Assembly (NCBI GenBank): GCA_903918195.1
Contig: CAIXDS010000274.1
Location: 1 to 59,475 of the forward strand
Origin: an uncultured Acetobacteraceae bacterium
Lineage (GTDB): Bacteria > Pseudomonadota > Alphaproteobacteria > Acetobacterales > Acetobacteraceae
Direction: 5' to 3'
Length of the DNA: 59,475 bases
Numbering within the stretch: position 1 is the first letter of the stretch; each line of letters begins with the position of its first letter. The position numbers and the translations under genes are program-made. Positions 20,622 through 29,510 of the stretch are shown here, piece by piece. The notes below the pieces were generated by a model. It saw only the letters and a list, made by a program, of their open reading frames with translations. It ran no database searches and was not told where the DNA came from.

Positions 20622-20678
20622 CGTTCATTCTCCCTGTGTCCGGCTTTGCGGCCGGTATCGGCTGAAGTGCAGCCTGGA

Positions 20679-21371
20679 TCAAACCCCCAGGTAGTCGTGC
20701 AGCTTTCCCATGTTGGCGGCCAGGTCCGCGTTCGGAATCATATCGACCACGTGGCCGTGCTCCATGACGTAGTGGCGGTCGGCCACCGTTTGCGCGAAGC
20801 GGAAATTCTGTTCCACCAGCAACACGGTAAAGCCGCGCGCCTTGATCTCGCGGATGGTGCGGCCGATCTGCTGCACGATCACCGGCGCCAGCCCCTCGGT
20901 CGGTTCGTCCAGCAGCAGCAGCCGCGCCCCGGTGCGCAGGATGCGCGCGATTGCCAGCATCTGCTGCTCGCCGCCGGACAGTTTTGTCCCCTGGCTGCCG
21001 GCGCGCTCCTTCAGGTTCGGGAACAGGGCGTAGATGGTGGCAAGGTCCAGCCCGCCCGGTGCCACCACCTTCGGCAGCATCAGGTTCTCGGTCACGTTCA
21101 GGCTGGCGAAGATGCCGCGTTCCTCGGGGCAGAACCCGATACCGACGCGCGCAATCAGGTCCGGCCGCAGCGCGATCGTTTCCCGCCCGTTATAGCGGAT
21201 GCTGCCGGCGCGGCGCCCCACCAGCCCCATGATGCTTTTCATCGTCGTGGTCTTGCCGGCGCCGTTGCGGCCCAGCAACGTAACCACCTCACCCTCCGGC
21301 ACCGCGAAATTGACCCCATGCAGGATATGGCTCTCGCCGTACCAGGCATGCAGGTCGCATACGTCAAGCAT
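20679..21371 (-). CDS. livF: Liv-type ABC transporter ATP-binding protein LivF
   Basis: The 230-aa ATPase has Walker A GRNGAGKTTTMKS, signature LSGGEQQMLAIARIL, Walker B LLLLDEPTEGLAP and the H-loop His region. The short length and the ending NMGKLHDYLGV are typical of LivF. Its start overlaps the livG stop by 8 nt, indicating translational coupling. Confidence 0.95.
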   Translation of the reverse strand: MLDVCDLHAWYGESHILHGVNFAVPEGEVVTLLGRNGAGKTTTMKSIMGLVGRRAGSIRYNGRETIALRPDLIARVGIGFCPEERGIFASLNVTENLMLPKVVAPGGLDLATIYALFPNLKERAGSQGTKLSGGEQQMLAIARILRTGARLLLLDEPTEGLAPVIVQQIGRTIREIKARGFTVLLVEQNFRFAQTVADRHYVMEHGHVVDMIPNADLAANMGKLHDYLGV

Positions 21372-22116
21372 CGGCGGTTCCCAGATAGGCGGTCACCACC
21401 TCGGGATTGGCCGAAACGGTGGCATAGTCGCCCTCCGCCAGCACCCGCCCGCGGGTCAGCACGGTGATGGTGTCGCACAGCCCCTCCACCACCGACAGAT
21501 TGTGCTCCACCATCAGGATGGTGCGGCCCCGCCGCACCCGCCGGATCAGCGCCACCACGCGGTCCACATCCGCGTGGGTCATACCCGCGGTCGGTTCGTC
21601 CAGCAGCATCATTTCGGGCTCGAGCGCCAGCGTGGTGGCGATTTCCAGCGCCCGCTTACGACCGTAGGAAAGGGTCACCGCCGGCGTGTCGGCGCAGTCA
21701 CCGAGGCCCACCTCGTCCAGCAGCGCCCGCGCCCGCCCGTCATACACATGCAATATTTCTTCGCTGCGCCAGAAGTCGAAGCTGCCGCCGCGCACCCGCT
21801 GCAACGCCAGCCGAACGTTCTCCAGCGCGGTCAGGTTCAGGAACACCGCCGATATCTGGAAGCTGCGCACCAGGCCGAGCCGCGCCACCTCGGCCGGCTG
21901 GCGCCTTGTGATGTCGCGCCCCTGGAAGCGGATCGTGCCGCTGGTCGGCTGCAGGAATTTCGTCAGCAGGTTGAAGCAGGTGGTCTTGCCGGCGCCGTTC
22001 GGCCCGATCAGCGCGTGGATGGTTCCCCGGCGCACCCGCAACGCCACATCATTCACGGCCGAGAAGCCGCCGAACTCCTTGGTCAGCCCCTTCGTTTCCA
22101 GGATGGTGTCGTTCAC
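21364..22116 (-). CDS. livG: Liv-type ABC transporter ATP-binding protein LivG
   Basis: The 250-aa ATPase has Walker A GPNGAGKTTCFNLL, a divergent signature LSYGRKRALEIATTLA (normal for LivG), Walker B MMLLDEPTAGM and the C-terminal SANPEVVTAYLG. The start is GTG 22116, with GGGAGG about 10 nt upstream; the very long open frame beyond it is antisense to the genes on the other strand. It is the first gene of the five-gene importer operon and diverges from the MaoC/lyase pair. Confidence 0.94.
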   Translation of the reverse strand: MNDTILETKGLTKEFGGFSAVNDVALRVRRGTIHALIGPNGAGKTTCFNLLTKFLQPTSGTIRFQGRDITRRQPAEVARLGLVRSFQISAVFLNLTALENVRLALQRVRGGSFDFWRSEEILHVYDGRARALLDEVGLGDCADTPAVTLSYGRKRALEIATTLALEPEMMLLDEPTAGMTHADVDRVVALIRRVRRGRTILMVEHNLSVVEGLCDTITVLTRGRVLAEGDYATVSANPEVVTAYLGTADA

Positions 22117-22133
22117 CCCCAGACGCCTCCCTC

Positions 22134-22145
22134 GTTGCCGGCAAC
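22134..22145. promoter_or_regulatory. Palindrome in the livG/MaoC divergent region
   Basis: GTTGCCGGCAAC is a perfect 12-bp palindrome in the 100-nt gap between the livG start and the MaoC start. It is a candidate operator for coordinated control of the importer and the CoA enzymes. No regulator gene is adjacent. Confidence 0.3.
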
Positions 22146-22216
22146 CCTGATTTGCATATGGTGTGGTCCGACGCAAGAATGTTTCCCCAACGGACACAGC
22201 GGAGGAAGGGTCGGCA

Positions 22217-22678
22217 ATGGCAGGGTTGTGGTTCGAGGAGCTTCCGGTCGGCCGTGTCATCGACGCCGAATGGACCCGCACGGTCACCGAGGCCGATAAT
22301 GTATTGTTCTGCAGCATGACGATGAACGTGCAGAAGCTGCATCTGGACGCCGAATTCGCCGCCGGCACCGAGTTCGGCCGTCCCTTGGTCAATTCTCTGT
22401 TCACCCTGGGGCTGATGATCGGCATGAGCGTGCACAACCTCACCCAGGGCACCACGGTGGCCAATCTCGGCATGACCGACACGAATTTCCCCGCCCCGGT
22501 CTTCGCCGGTGACACCATCCACGTGTGCACCACCGTCATCGCCGCCCGCGAGAGCCGGTCGCGCCCCGATGCCGGCATCGTCACCTTCCGCCACGAGGCG
22601 TTCAACCAGGCCGGCAAGCTGGTGGCGCGCTGCGAGCGCCAGGCGCTGATGCGGCGCCGGCCTGTGGAGGCCCTATGA
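22217..22678 (+). CDS. MaoC family hydratase
   Basis: The 153-aa product is a single-domain MaoC hotdog protein ([47 protein letters not shown]). Its start is fixed by GGAGGAAGGG just upstream. The stop overlaps the start of the CoA-ester lyase (ATGA). A MaoC hydratase coupled to an HpcH-type lyase recalls itaconyl-CoA hydratase/citramalyl-CoA lyase and mesaconyl-CoA hydratase/malyl-CoA lyase pairs. A hydration-then-cleavage route for a branched dicarboxyl-CoA is the likely theme, but the exact substrate is unresolved. Confidence 0.85.
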   Translation: MAGLWFEELPVGRVIDAEWTRTVTEADNVLFCSMTMNVQKLHLDAEFAAGTEFGRPLVNSLFTLGLMIGMSVHNLTQGTTVANLGMTDTNFPAPVFAGDTIHVCTTVIAARESRSRPDAGIVTFRHEAFNQAGKLVARCERQALMRRRPVEAL

Positions 22679-23538
22679 TGCTCCTCCGCAGCCCGCTGTT
22701 TGCGCCCGGCGATTCGGAACGAAAAGCCGTAAAAGCGCTCGCTTCGGCGGCCGATGCGGTCATTCTCGATCTTGAGGATTCGGTCGCCCCTGGCGCGAAG
22801 GACGCCGCCCGCGCCACCGTCGCCGCCCTGCTGCCCGGCCTCGCGCGTCCTGGCGTGGTGGTGCGGGTAAATCCGCGCGGCACGCCATGGTATTTGGCCG
22901 ACCTCGCCGCCGCGGTGCCCGGCCGGCCGGCGGCGGTCATGCTGCCAAAATGCACCGGCGCGGCCGACCTGCTGGTGCTCGACCATCATCTGGAGGCGCT
23001 CGAAGCCGCCGCCGGGCTGCCGGTCGGCGCCATCGGCGTGCTGCCGATCGTCACCGAAACCGCCGCTGCCGTCCTCGCCCTCGGCACCTGCCCGCAAGCC
23101 GCCGGCCGGGTGCTGGCCTTCTGCTTCGGCGCCGAGGATTTGTCCGCCGATCTCGGCATCGACCCGCGCCGCCCCGATGGCAGCTACCCCCCGCCGGTCG
23201 CCCAGGCCCGCGCCGCCCTGCTGGTGATGGCCGCTGCCGCCGGCCGGCCGGCGATCGACACCCCCTGGCCCGACCCGCGCGACCCCGCCGGCCTGGCGCG
23301 CGAAACCGCCGAGGCCGCCGCCGACGGTTTCGCCGGCAAGCTCTGCATCCACCCCGACCAGATCGCCCCGGTGAACGCCGCCTTCCTCCCCTCGCCCGAA
23401 CGCATCGCCTGGGCGCGCCGGGTCATCGCCGGTTTCGCCGCCAACCCCGGCGCCGGAGTCTTTGCCCTCGATGGCAAGATGATCGACCGTCCCCATCTCA
23501 GGCTGGCCGAACGCATTCTGGCTGCCGGCGAGGCTTAG
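22675..23538 (+). CDS. CoA-ester lyase, HpcH/HpaI (CitE-like) family
   Basis: The 287-aa product is a CitE-like TIM-barrel lyase. It begins [20 protein letters not shown], with [17 protein letters not shown], the substrate-binding Arg in [11 protein letters not shown], and metal ligands in [11 protein letters not shown]. The [13 protein letters not shown] segment closes the site. Such enzymes split (S)-citramalyl-, malyl- or beta-methylmalyl-CoA into acetyl-/propionyl-CoA and a 2-oxo acid. The ATG overlaps the MaoC stop by 4 nt, so the two are coupled. Confidence 0.9.
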   Translation: MMLLRSPLFAPGDSERKAVKALASAADAVILDLEDSVAPGAKDAARATVAALLPGLARPGVVVRVNPRGTPWYLADLAAAVPGRPAAVMLPKCTGAADLLVLDHHLEALEAAAGLPVGAIGVLPIVTETAAAVLALGTCPQAAGRVLAFCFGAEDLSADLGIDPRRPDGSYPPPVAQARAALLVMAAAAGRPAIDTPWPDPRDPAGLARETAEAAADGFAGKLCIHPDQIAPVNAAFLPSPERIAWARRVIAGFAANPGAGVFALDGKMIDRPHLRLAERILAAGEA

Positions 23539-23586
23539 TCTTCCGCTACAAGCCATCGTCATCCGCCCCCGACACGAGGAAGACCC

Positions 23587-25056
23587 CTGCCCCGCCCCCT
23601 CCTTGCCGCGCTGGTCCTCTTGCCGGCCCTCGCCGCCTGCGGCCTCACCCCTGCCGACACAACGTCGGACACTGCCGGCGTCGTCGCCGCCACTTGGCGC
23701 GCCGACACCGCGAAGGGCGCCCCCGTCTGGCCCTCCGACGCGTGGTGGACCGGCTTCCGCTCGCCCGAGCTGAACGCCCTGATCGCCCAGGCCCGCACCG
23801 CCAATTTCGACATCCTCGCCGCCGTCGCCCGCATCCGCCAGGCCGACGCCGCCCTGGTCAGCGCCGGCGCCCCGCTGCTGCCCGCCGCCACCGGCACCGC
23901 CCAGGACCAGTGGAACCGCAACTCGGTCGGCCACTCCTCCCAGGTCGCCGGCTCCACCGGCCGCGCCGTGTCGAACAAATACATCGAGTACCGCACCTAC
24001 AGCCTGACCCCCAGCGTCTCCTACGAAGTCGATCTGTGGGGCCGCCTGCGCGCCGCCAGGGACGCCGCCCTGGCCACCGCCCTCGCCAACCGCTTCGACC
24101 AGCAGACCGTGGCGCTGACCGCCGTCACCAGCGTCGCCACCACCTGGTTCCAGGCGCTCGCCTTCCAGGACCGGCTGGACATCGCCCAGCGCAACCTGCA
24201 CGACGCCGAGGAAATCCTGCGCGCCATCGAGGCCCGCCGCGACGCCGGCACCGCCTCGCAGCTCGACGTCGAACAGCAGGCCGCCCTGGTGGCCGGCATC
24301 CGCGCCAATATCCCCAGCCTGCGCAGCCAGTTGGAACAGCAGATCAACGGCCTCGGCATCCTCACCGGCCAGCCGCCCGAGGCAATCACCGTCCGCCCCG
24401 GCACGCTGAACACGCTGTCGCTGCCCGAAGTGGCCCCCGGCCTGCCCTCCGACCTGCTGGCCCGCCGGCCGGACGTGGCTTTCGCGGAAGCCAGCCTGAC
24501 CTCCGCTCGCGCCAATATCCAGGCCGCCCACGCCGCCCTGTTCCCCAAGGTGGAACTCACCGCCACCGGCGGCTGGCAGGCCTTCACCCTCGGCACCCTG
24601 TTCGGCCCCGGCTCGCTGTTCGCCCAGGCCGCCATCGGCGCCACCCAGACCATCTTCGACAACGGCGCCCTGCAGGCCAATGTCGAGCAGTCGCGCGGCC
24701 GCGCCGACGAGCTGCTCGCCGACTACCGCAAATCCATCGTGCAGGCCTTCACCGATGTCGAAAACGCCCTGACCGCCTACCGCTTCGCCACCGAACAGGA
24801 AACCCTGCAACGCGACGCCGTCGCCACCGCCCAACGCGCCGCCGACATCGCCCGCGCCCAGTTGCTGGCCGGAATCAGCGACATCGTCACCGCCCTGCAG
24901 GCCCAAAGCACCCTGTTCACCGACCTCGACACCCTGGCACAGGTGCGGCTGACCCGCTTCACCGCCCTGGTCGATCTCTACAAGGCGCTCGGCGGCGGTT
25001 GGACTCGGGGCGATACGGCACCACCTGAAAGCAATCTGTTCCAGGGTGTGTTGTGA
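23587..25056 (+). CDS. NodT family outer-membrane efflux lipoprotein
   Basis: The 489-aa product is an outer-membrane factor with two OEP repeats (residues ~60-250 and ~270-460), including WWTGFRSPELNALI and LARRPDVAFAEASL. It is the exit duct of the RND pump encoded by the next three genes. The only sensible start is CTG 23587: it follows GAGGAAGACCC and restores a lipoprotein signal (PRPLLAALVLLPALAAC, lipobox LAAC). The next in-frame start, TTG 23620, would lose the signal's positive end and most of its hydrophobic core. No in-frame ATG or GTG lies before it within the intergenic gap. Confidence 0.9.
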   Translation: MPRPLLAALVLLPALAACGLTPADTTSDTAGVVAATWRADTAKGAPVWPSDAWWTGFRSPELNALIAQARTANFDILAAVARIRQADAALVSAGAPLLPAATGTAQDQWNRNSVGHSSQVAGSTGRAVSNKYIEYRTYSLTPSVSYEVDLWGRLRAARDAALATALANRFDQQTVALTAVTSVATTWFQALAFQDRLDIAQRNLHDAEEILRAIEARRDAGTASQLDVEQQAALVAGIRANIPSLRSQLEQQINGLGILTGQPPEAITVRPGTLNTLSLPEVAPGLPSDLLARRPDVAFAEASLTSARANIQAAHAALFPKVELTATGGWQAFTLGTLFGPGSLFAQAAIGATQTIFDNGALQANVEQSRGRADELLADYRKSIVQAFTDVENALTAYRFATEQETLQRDAVATAQRAADIARAQLLAGISDIVTALQAQSTLFTDLDTLAQVRLTRFTALVDLYKALGGGWTRGDTAPPESNLFQGVL

Positions 25057-25082
25057 TACGCGATCCCGATCATGGATGCGGC

Positions 25083-25160
25083 AGCCGGGGCGTTGCCCCG
25101 GACCCCAGCAGGGGCTTTGCCCCTGCACCCCACCAAGGGCCTGAGGCCCTTGGAACCCAT
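25083..25160. repeat. Palindromic repeat between the efflux genes, copy 5
   Basis: Three consecutive small palindromes make up this copy: CCGGGGCGTTGCCCCGG, CAGGGGCTTTGCCCCTG and AAGGGCCTGAGGCCCTT, ending GGAACCCAT. The last two blocks follow the order of the left-hand copy at 4920-5009. It sits inside the efflux operon, ending 8 nt before the adaptor start, so it occupies that gene's ribosome-binding region. Confidence 0.75.
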
Positions 25161-25168
25161 GCAAAACC

Positions 25169-26377
25169 ATGCGCCGGGCGCTGATCCTGCTGGGCTGCGC
25201 GGCGCTGGCCGGCGGGGGCGCGTATGGGTGGTTCCACTTACACAAACCCGCCGACATCAAAACCGCCACCGCGCCGGCCGAAACCATCCCCGTCGTGGTC
25301 GCCCAGGCCGAAACCCGCGACGTGCCCATCTACCTGGAGGGCCTCGGCACGGTCCAGGCCTCCGCCACCGTCACCGTCAAGCCGATGGTCGATGGCCCGC
25401 TGCTGGAAGTGCGCTTCAGGGAAGGCCAGGACGTGCACGCCGGCGACGTGCTCGCCCGCATCGACCCGCGCACCTATCAGGCCGCCTTCGACCAGGCCGT
25501 GGCCAAAAAGAAACAGGACGAGGCGACTCTCACCAACGCCCGCCTGGACGTCGGGCGCTACGCCAAGCTCGCCGCCACCGCCTACGCCTCGGCCCAGCAA
25601 TACGACACCGCCCGCTCCACCGCGGCGCAGCTCGAAGCGCAGGTGCAGTCCGACCAGGCACAGATCGACAGCGCCCGCACCCAGCTCTCCTACACCACCA
25701 TCACCTCGCCCATCGACGGCCGCGTCGGCTTCCGTCAGGTCGATGCCGGCAACATCGTGCACGCCGCCGATGCCACCGGCCTCGCCGTGCTCACCACCCT
25801 GCGCCCGATCCTGGTGCAGTTCACCCTGCCGCAGCAAAGCCTGCCCGCCGTCGCCGCCGCCATGGCCGAAGGCACCCCCGACGTGCTCGCCCTGCCGCAG
25901 GATGCCGGCGCCGCGCCGGAACCGCCGCTGCTCGATACCGGCACCCTGACAGTGCTGGACAACCAGGTAGACCCCGCCACCGGCACCATCCGCCTGCGCG
26001 CCCGCTTTCCCAACGACCGGCTCACGCTCTGGCCCGGCGCCTTCGTCACCGTGCGGCTCAAGGTCGCCACCAGCCATGACGCCACCGTGGTGCCGCCGGT
26101 CGCCGTCCAGCGCGGCCCGTTCGGGTTTTATGTCTACGTCGTCAACCCCGACCAGACCGTCACCCGCCGGCCGGTGAAACTGGGCCACGAGGATATGCTC
26201 GCCGCCATCATCACCGCCGGCCTGCAGCCCGGCGAGCGCGTGGTGGTGGACGGCGCCTCCCGCCTGACCGACGGCGCCAAGGTGGCCATCGCCCAGCCGG
26301 CCGGCACGCCGCCGGCCGCGCCGCCGGCCGAACGCCCGCCCGAAACCGCCAGCCGCCGCGCCCCCGGCGCCACCTGA
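25169..26377 (+). CDS. RND efflux periplasmic adaptor, MdtA-like
   Basis: The 402-aa membrane-fusion protein has an N-terminal signal anchor (RALILLGCAALAGGGAYGW), a barrel-sandwich region (TVKPMVDGPLLEVRFREGQD), a helical hairpin rich in Ala/Gln (residues ~115-185), the second lipoyl half (ITSPIDGRVGFRQVDAGN), a beta barrel and a membrane-proximal domain. The Pro/Ala-rich tail is poorly conserved in the family. It links the two RND pumps to the NodT-like channel. The Shine-Dalgarno is weak because a repeat ends 8 nt upstream. Confidence 0.92.
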   Translation: MRRALILLGCAALAGGGAYGWFHLHKPADIKTATAPAETIPVVVAQAETRDVPIYLEGLGTVQASATVTVKPMVDGPLLEVRFREGQDVHAGDVLARIDPRTYQAAFDQAVAKKKQDEATLTNARLDVGRYAKLAATAYASAQQYDTARSTAAQLEAQVQSDQAQIDSARTQLSYTTITSPIDGRVGFRQVDAGNIVHAADATGLAVLTTLRPILVQFTLPQQSLPAVAAAMAEGTPDVLALPQDAGAAPEPPLLDTGTLTVLDNQVDPATGTIRLRARFPNDRLTLWPGAFVTVRLKVATSHDATVVPPVAVQRGPFGFYVYVVNPDQTVTRRPVKLGHEDMLAAIITAGLQPGERVVVDGASRLTDGAKVAIAQPAGTPPAAPPAERPPETASRRAPGAT

Positions 26378-26387
26378 CCGGCCGCGC

Positions 26388-29300
26388 GTGAGCATCTCCG
26401 CCCCCTTCATCGCCCGGCCGATCGCCACCTCGCTGCTGGCCATCGCCGTCGTGCTGGCCGGCGCGCTGGGCTACCGCGCCCTGCCGGTCTCCGCTCTGCC
26501 GCAGGTCGATTTCCCCACCATCCTGGTCACCACCCAGTTGCCCGGCGCCAACCCGGACACCATCGGCTCCCTGGTCACCGCCCCGCTGGAACGCCAGTTC
26601 GGCCAGATCCAGGGCCTGACCACCATGACCTCGACCAGTTCCGAGGGCACCAGCCAGATCACCCTGCAATTCTCCCTCTCGCGCAGCATCGACAGCGCCT
26701 CGGAGGACGTGCAGGCCGCCATCAACGCCGCCGCCGGCACGTTGCCGCTCACCCTCCCCTACCCGCCGGTCTACGCCAAGGTGAACCCGGCCGACGCCCC
26801 CATCCTCACCCTGGCCCTGCTGTCCGACGCGGTCACCATCGACCGCGTGAGCGACGCCGCCGACACGCTGCTGCAGCCCAAGCTGAGCCAGATCGACGGC
26901 GTCGGCCGCGTCACCGTGCAGGGCAACATGCGCCCGGCCGTGCGCGTGCGCGTCGATCCCGCCCGGCTGGCCGCCTATGGCCTGGGCATGGAGGACGTTC
27001 GCAACGCCGTCGCCGCCGCCAACGTCAACGGCGCCAAGGGCGGCTTCGACGGCCCGCGCCAGGCCTTCGCCCTCGGCGCCAACGACCAGCTTGTCTCCCC
27101 GGACGCCTACCGCACACTGGTCATCGCCTATCGCAACGGCGCGCCGGTGCGCCTGTCCGACATCGGCAGCGTGGTCGGCGGGCTGGAGAACGACCGCACC
27201 GCCGCCTGGTATTACCCGCCGGAGGGCGGGCCCGGCCATCCGGCGGTGATTCTCGACATCCAGCGCCAGCCCGGCGCCAACATCGTGCAGACCGTGGACG
27301 GTCTGAAGCGCGACCTGCCGTTCCTGCAGCGCGCCATGCCCGCCGCCATCCGCACCGTGGTCGTCACCGACCGCACCGAAACCATCCGCGCCAGCGTCAC
27401 CGACGTGCAGGCGACGCTGGCGCTGTCGGTCGTGCTGGTGGTGGGGGTCATCTACCTGTTCCTGCGCTCCTGGCGCGCCACCATCATCCCGGCGATCGCC
27501 CTGCCGCTCTCGCTGATCGGCACCTTCGGCGTCATGTCGCTGTGCGGCTACGGGCTCGACAACCTCTCCCTCATGGCGCTGGTCGTCGCCACCGGCTTCG
27601 TGGTCGATGACGCCATCGTCATGATCGAGAACGTGGTCCGCTATCTGGAGCAGGGCGAGGCCCCGCTTGCCGCCGCCTACAAGGGCGCGGCGCAGATCGG
27701 CTTCACCATCGTCTCGCTGACGGTCTCGCTGATCGCCGTGTTCATCCCGCTGCTGTTCATGACCGGCGTGGTCGGCCGGCTGTTCAGCGAGTTCGCCATC
27801 ACCCTGTCCGTCGCCGTGATCGTGTCCGCCATCGTGTCGCTGACGCTCACGCCGATGATGTGCGGCCGTCTGCTGCGCCCGGCACGCGCGGAAACAAAGC
27901 CCTGGATGGTGGCGCGGCTGGCCGAAACAGGGTTCAAGCGCCTGCTGGCCGGCTATGCGCACACCTTGCGCTGGTCGCTGCGCCATCAGACGCTGATGCT
28001 GGTGGTCGCCGCCGGCACCCTTGTCGGCACCATTTTTCTCTACGTTATCGTGCCAAAGGGCTTCCTGCCGCTGCAGGACACCGGTGTGATCGTCGCCGTC
28101 ACCGAAGGCGCGCAGAGCATTTCCATCCCCCGCATGAGCGCCCTGCAGGCCCAGGCCGCCGACATCGTGCGCACCGACCCGGCCGTCGCCACGGTCGCCA
28201 GCTTCGTCGGCGCCGGCGCCATCAACCCCACCCCCAACACCGGCCGTCTGACCATCGCGCTCAAGCCCCGCCGCGCCCGCGACGCCGAGGCCGGCGCCAT
28301 CGCCGCCCGCCTGCAGGCGCGGCTGGCCGGCATTCCCGGCCTGTCGGTGTTCATGCAGCCGGTGCAGGACATCCAGATCGGCACCCGGGTCAGCCGCACC
28401 CAGTTCCAGTACACCCTGATCGACACCGACCAGGCGGAACTCACCCACTGGGCGCCGAAGCTGCTCGACCGCCTGCGCACCCTGCCGTACCTGCGTGACG
28501 TCGCCACCGACCAGCAGGACGAGGGCTTCCGCACCTTCATCCGCCTCGACCGCGACGCCGCCATGCGGCTGGGCGTGACCATGCAGGCGGTGCAGGACAC
28601 GCTGTACGACGCCTTCGGCCAGCGTCAGGTGTCCACCATTTTCGGTCAGGCCAACCAGTACCGGGTGGTGCTGGAGGCCGACCCGTCCTGGCAGGCCGAT
28701 CCCGGCTCGCTGGCGCGGCTGCGCATCCCCGCCACCGGTGGCGCCCAGGTGCCGCTGAACGCGATTGCCAGCATCGAGCGCATCACCGCCCCGCTCGCCG
28801 TCACCCGGCAGGCGCAGTTCCCGTCGGTCACGCTGTCGTTCAACCTCGCCCCCGGCGCCTCGCTCGGCAAGGCCGTGGAAGCAGTGGCCGCCGCCGAACG
28901 CGACATCAGCCTGCCGCCGACGATTTCCGGCAGCTATTCCGGCGACGCCGCCGAGTTCCAGAAATCGCTCGCCAGCGAGCCCTGGCTGATCCTGGCCGCC
29001 ATCGTGGTCATCTACATCGTGCTCGGCGTGCTCTACGAAAGCCTCATCCACCCGGTGACGATCCTCTCCACCCTGCCCTCGGCCGGCATCGGCGCCTTGC
29101 TGGCGCTGATGGCGGTGGGGTCCGATCTGTCGCTGGTGGCGCTGGTCGGCCTCGTGCTGCTGATGGGCATTGTGAAGAAGAACGCCATCATGATGGTGGA
29201 TTTCGCCATCGAGGCCGAGCGCGACCGCGCCATCGCCCCGTTCGCGGCGATCGAGGAAGCGGCCCTGCTGCGGTTCCGCCCCATCATGATGACCACCATG

Positions 29301-29498
29301 GCGGCGCTGCTGGGCGCCCTGCCGCTGGCGCTTGGCCACGGCACCGGCAGCGAGCTGCGGTTTCCGCTGGGCGTCACCATCGTCGGCGGGCTGCTGCTGA
29401 GCCAGTTGCTCACCCTCTACACGACGCCAGCGATCTATCTCGCCTTCGAGCGGCTGCGGCTGCGCGTCGCCGGGCCGCGACCGGCGGCGGCGGAGTAA
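26388..29498 (+). CDS. RND multidrug efflux permease, MdtB-like
   Basis: The 1036-aa inner-membrane proton antiporter has the classic 12-helix HAE1 layout. TM4 carries the proton-relay Asp pair in GFVVDDAIVMIENVVR, and TM10 carries the relay Lys in GIVKKNAIMMVDFA. The first helix (SISAPFIARPIATSLLAIA) is typical of MdtB/MdtC-type pumps. The start is GTG 26388, 10 nt after the adaptor stop. Tandem RND genes usually form a heterotrimer. Substrates, possibly drugs, bile-salt-like compounds or metabolites, are not predictable. Confidence 0.94.
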   Translation: MSISAPFIARPIATSLLAIAVVLAGALGYRALPVSALPQVDFPTILVTTQLPGANPDTIGSLVTAPLERQFGQIQGLTTMTSTSSEGTSQITLQFSLSRSIDSASEDVQAAINAAAGTLPLTLPYPPVYAKVNPADAPILTLALLSDAVTIDRVSDAADTLLQPKLSQIDGVGRVTVQGNMRPAVRVRVDPARLAAYGLGMEDVRNAVAAANVNGAKGGFDGPRQAFALGANDQLVSPDAYRTLVIAYRNGAPVRLSDIGSVVGGLENDRTAAWYYPPEGGPGHPAVILDIQRQPGANIVQTVDGLKRDLPFLQRAMPAAIRTVVVTDRTETIRASVTDVQATLALSVVLVVGVIYLFLRSWRATIIPAIALPLSLIGTFGVMSLCGYGLDNLSLMALVVATGFVVDDAIVMIENVVRYLEQGEAPLAAAYKGAAQIGFTIVSLTVSLIAVFIPLLFMTGVVGRLFSEFAITLSVAVIVSAIVSLTLTPMMCGRLLRPARAETKPWMVARLAETGFKRLLAGYAHTLRWSLRHQTLMLVVAAGTLVGTIFLYVIVPKGFLPLQDTGVIVAVTEGAQSISIPRMSALQAQAADIVRTDPAVATVASFVGAGAINPTPNTGRLTIALKPRRARDAEAGAIAARLQARLAGIPGLSVFMQPVQDIQIGTRVSRTQFQYTLIDTDQAELTHWAPKLLDRLRTLPYLRDVATDQQDEGFRTFIRLDRDAAMRLGVTMQAVQDTLYDAFGQRQVSTIFGQANQYRVVLEADPSWQADPGSLARLRIPATGGAQVPLNAIASIERITAPLAVTRQAQFPSVTLSFNLAPGASLGKAVEAVAAAERDISLPPTISGSYSGDAAEFQKSLASEPWLILAAIVVIYIVLGVLYESLIHPVTILSTLPSAGIGALLALMAVGSDLSLVALVGLVLLMGIVKKNAIMMVDFAIEAERDRAIAPFAAIEEAALLRFRPIMMTTMAALLGALPLALGHGTGSELRFPLGVTIVGGLLLSQLLTLYTTPAIYLAFERLRLRVAGPRPAAAE

Positions 29499-29510
29499 CG
29501 GCCCGCCCGC

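Noticed and set aside
22117..25329. A 1000-residue extension of LivG
   Set aside because: It is antisense to the MaoC, lyase and nodT genes; LivG proteins are about 250 residues.
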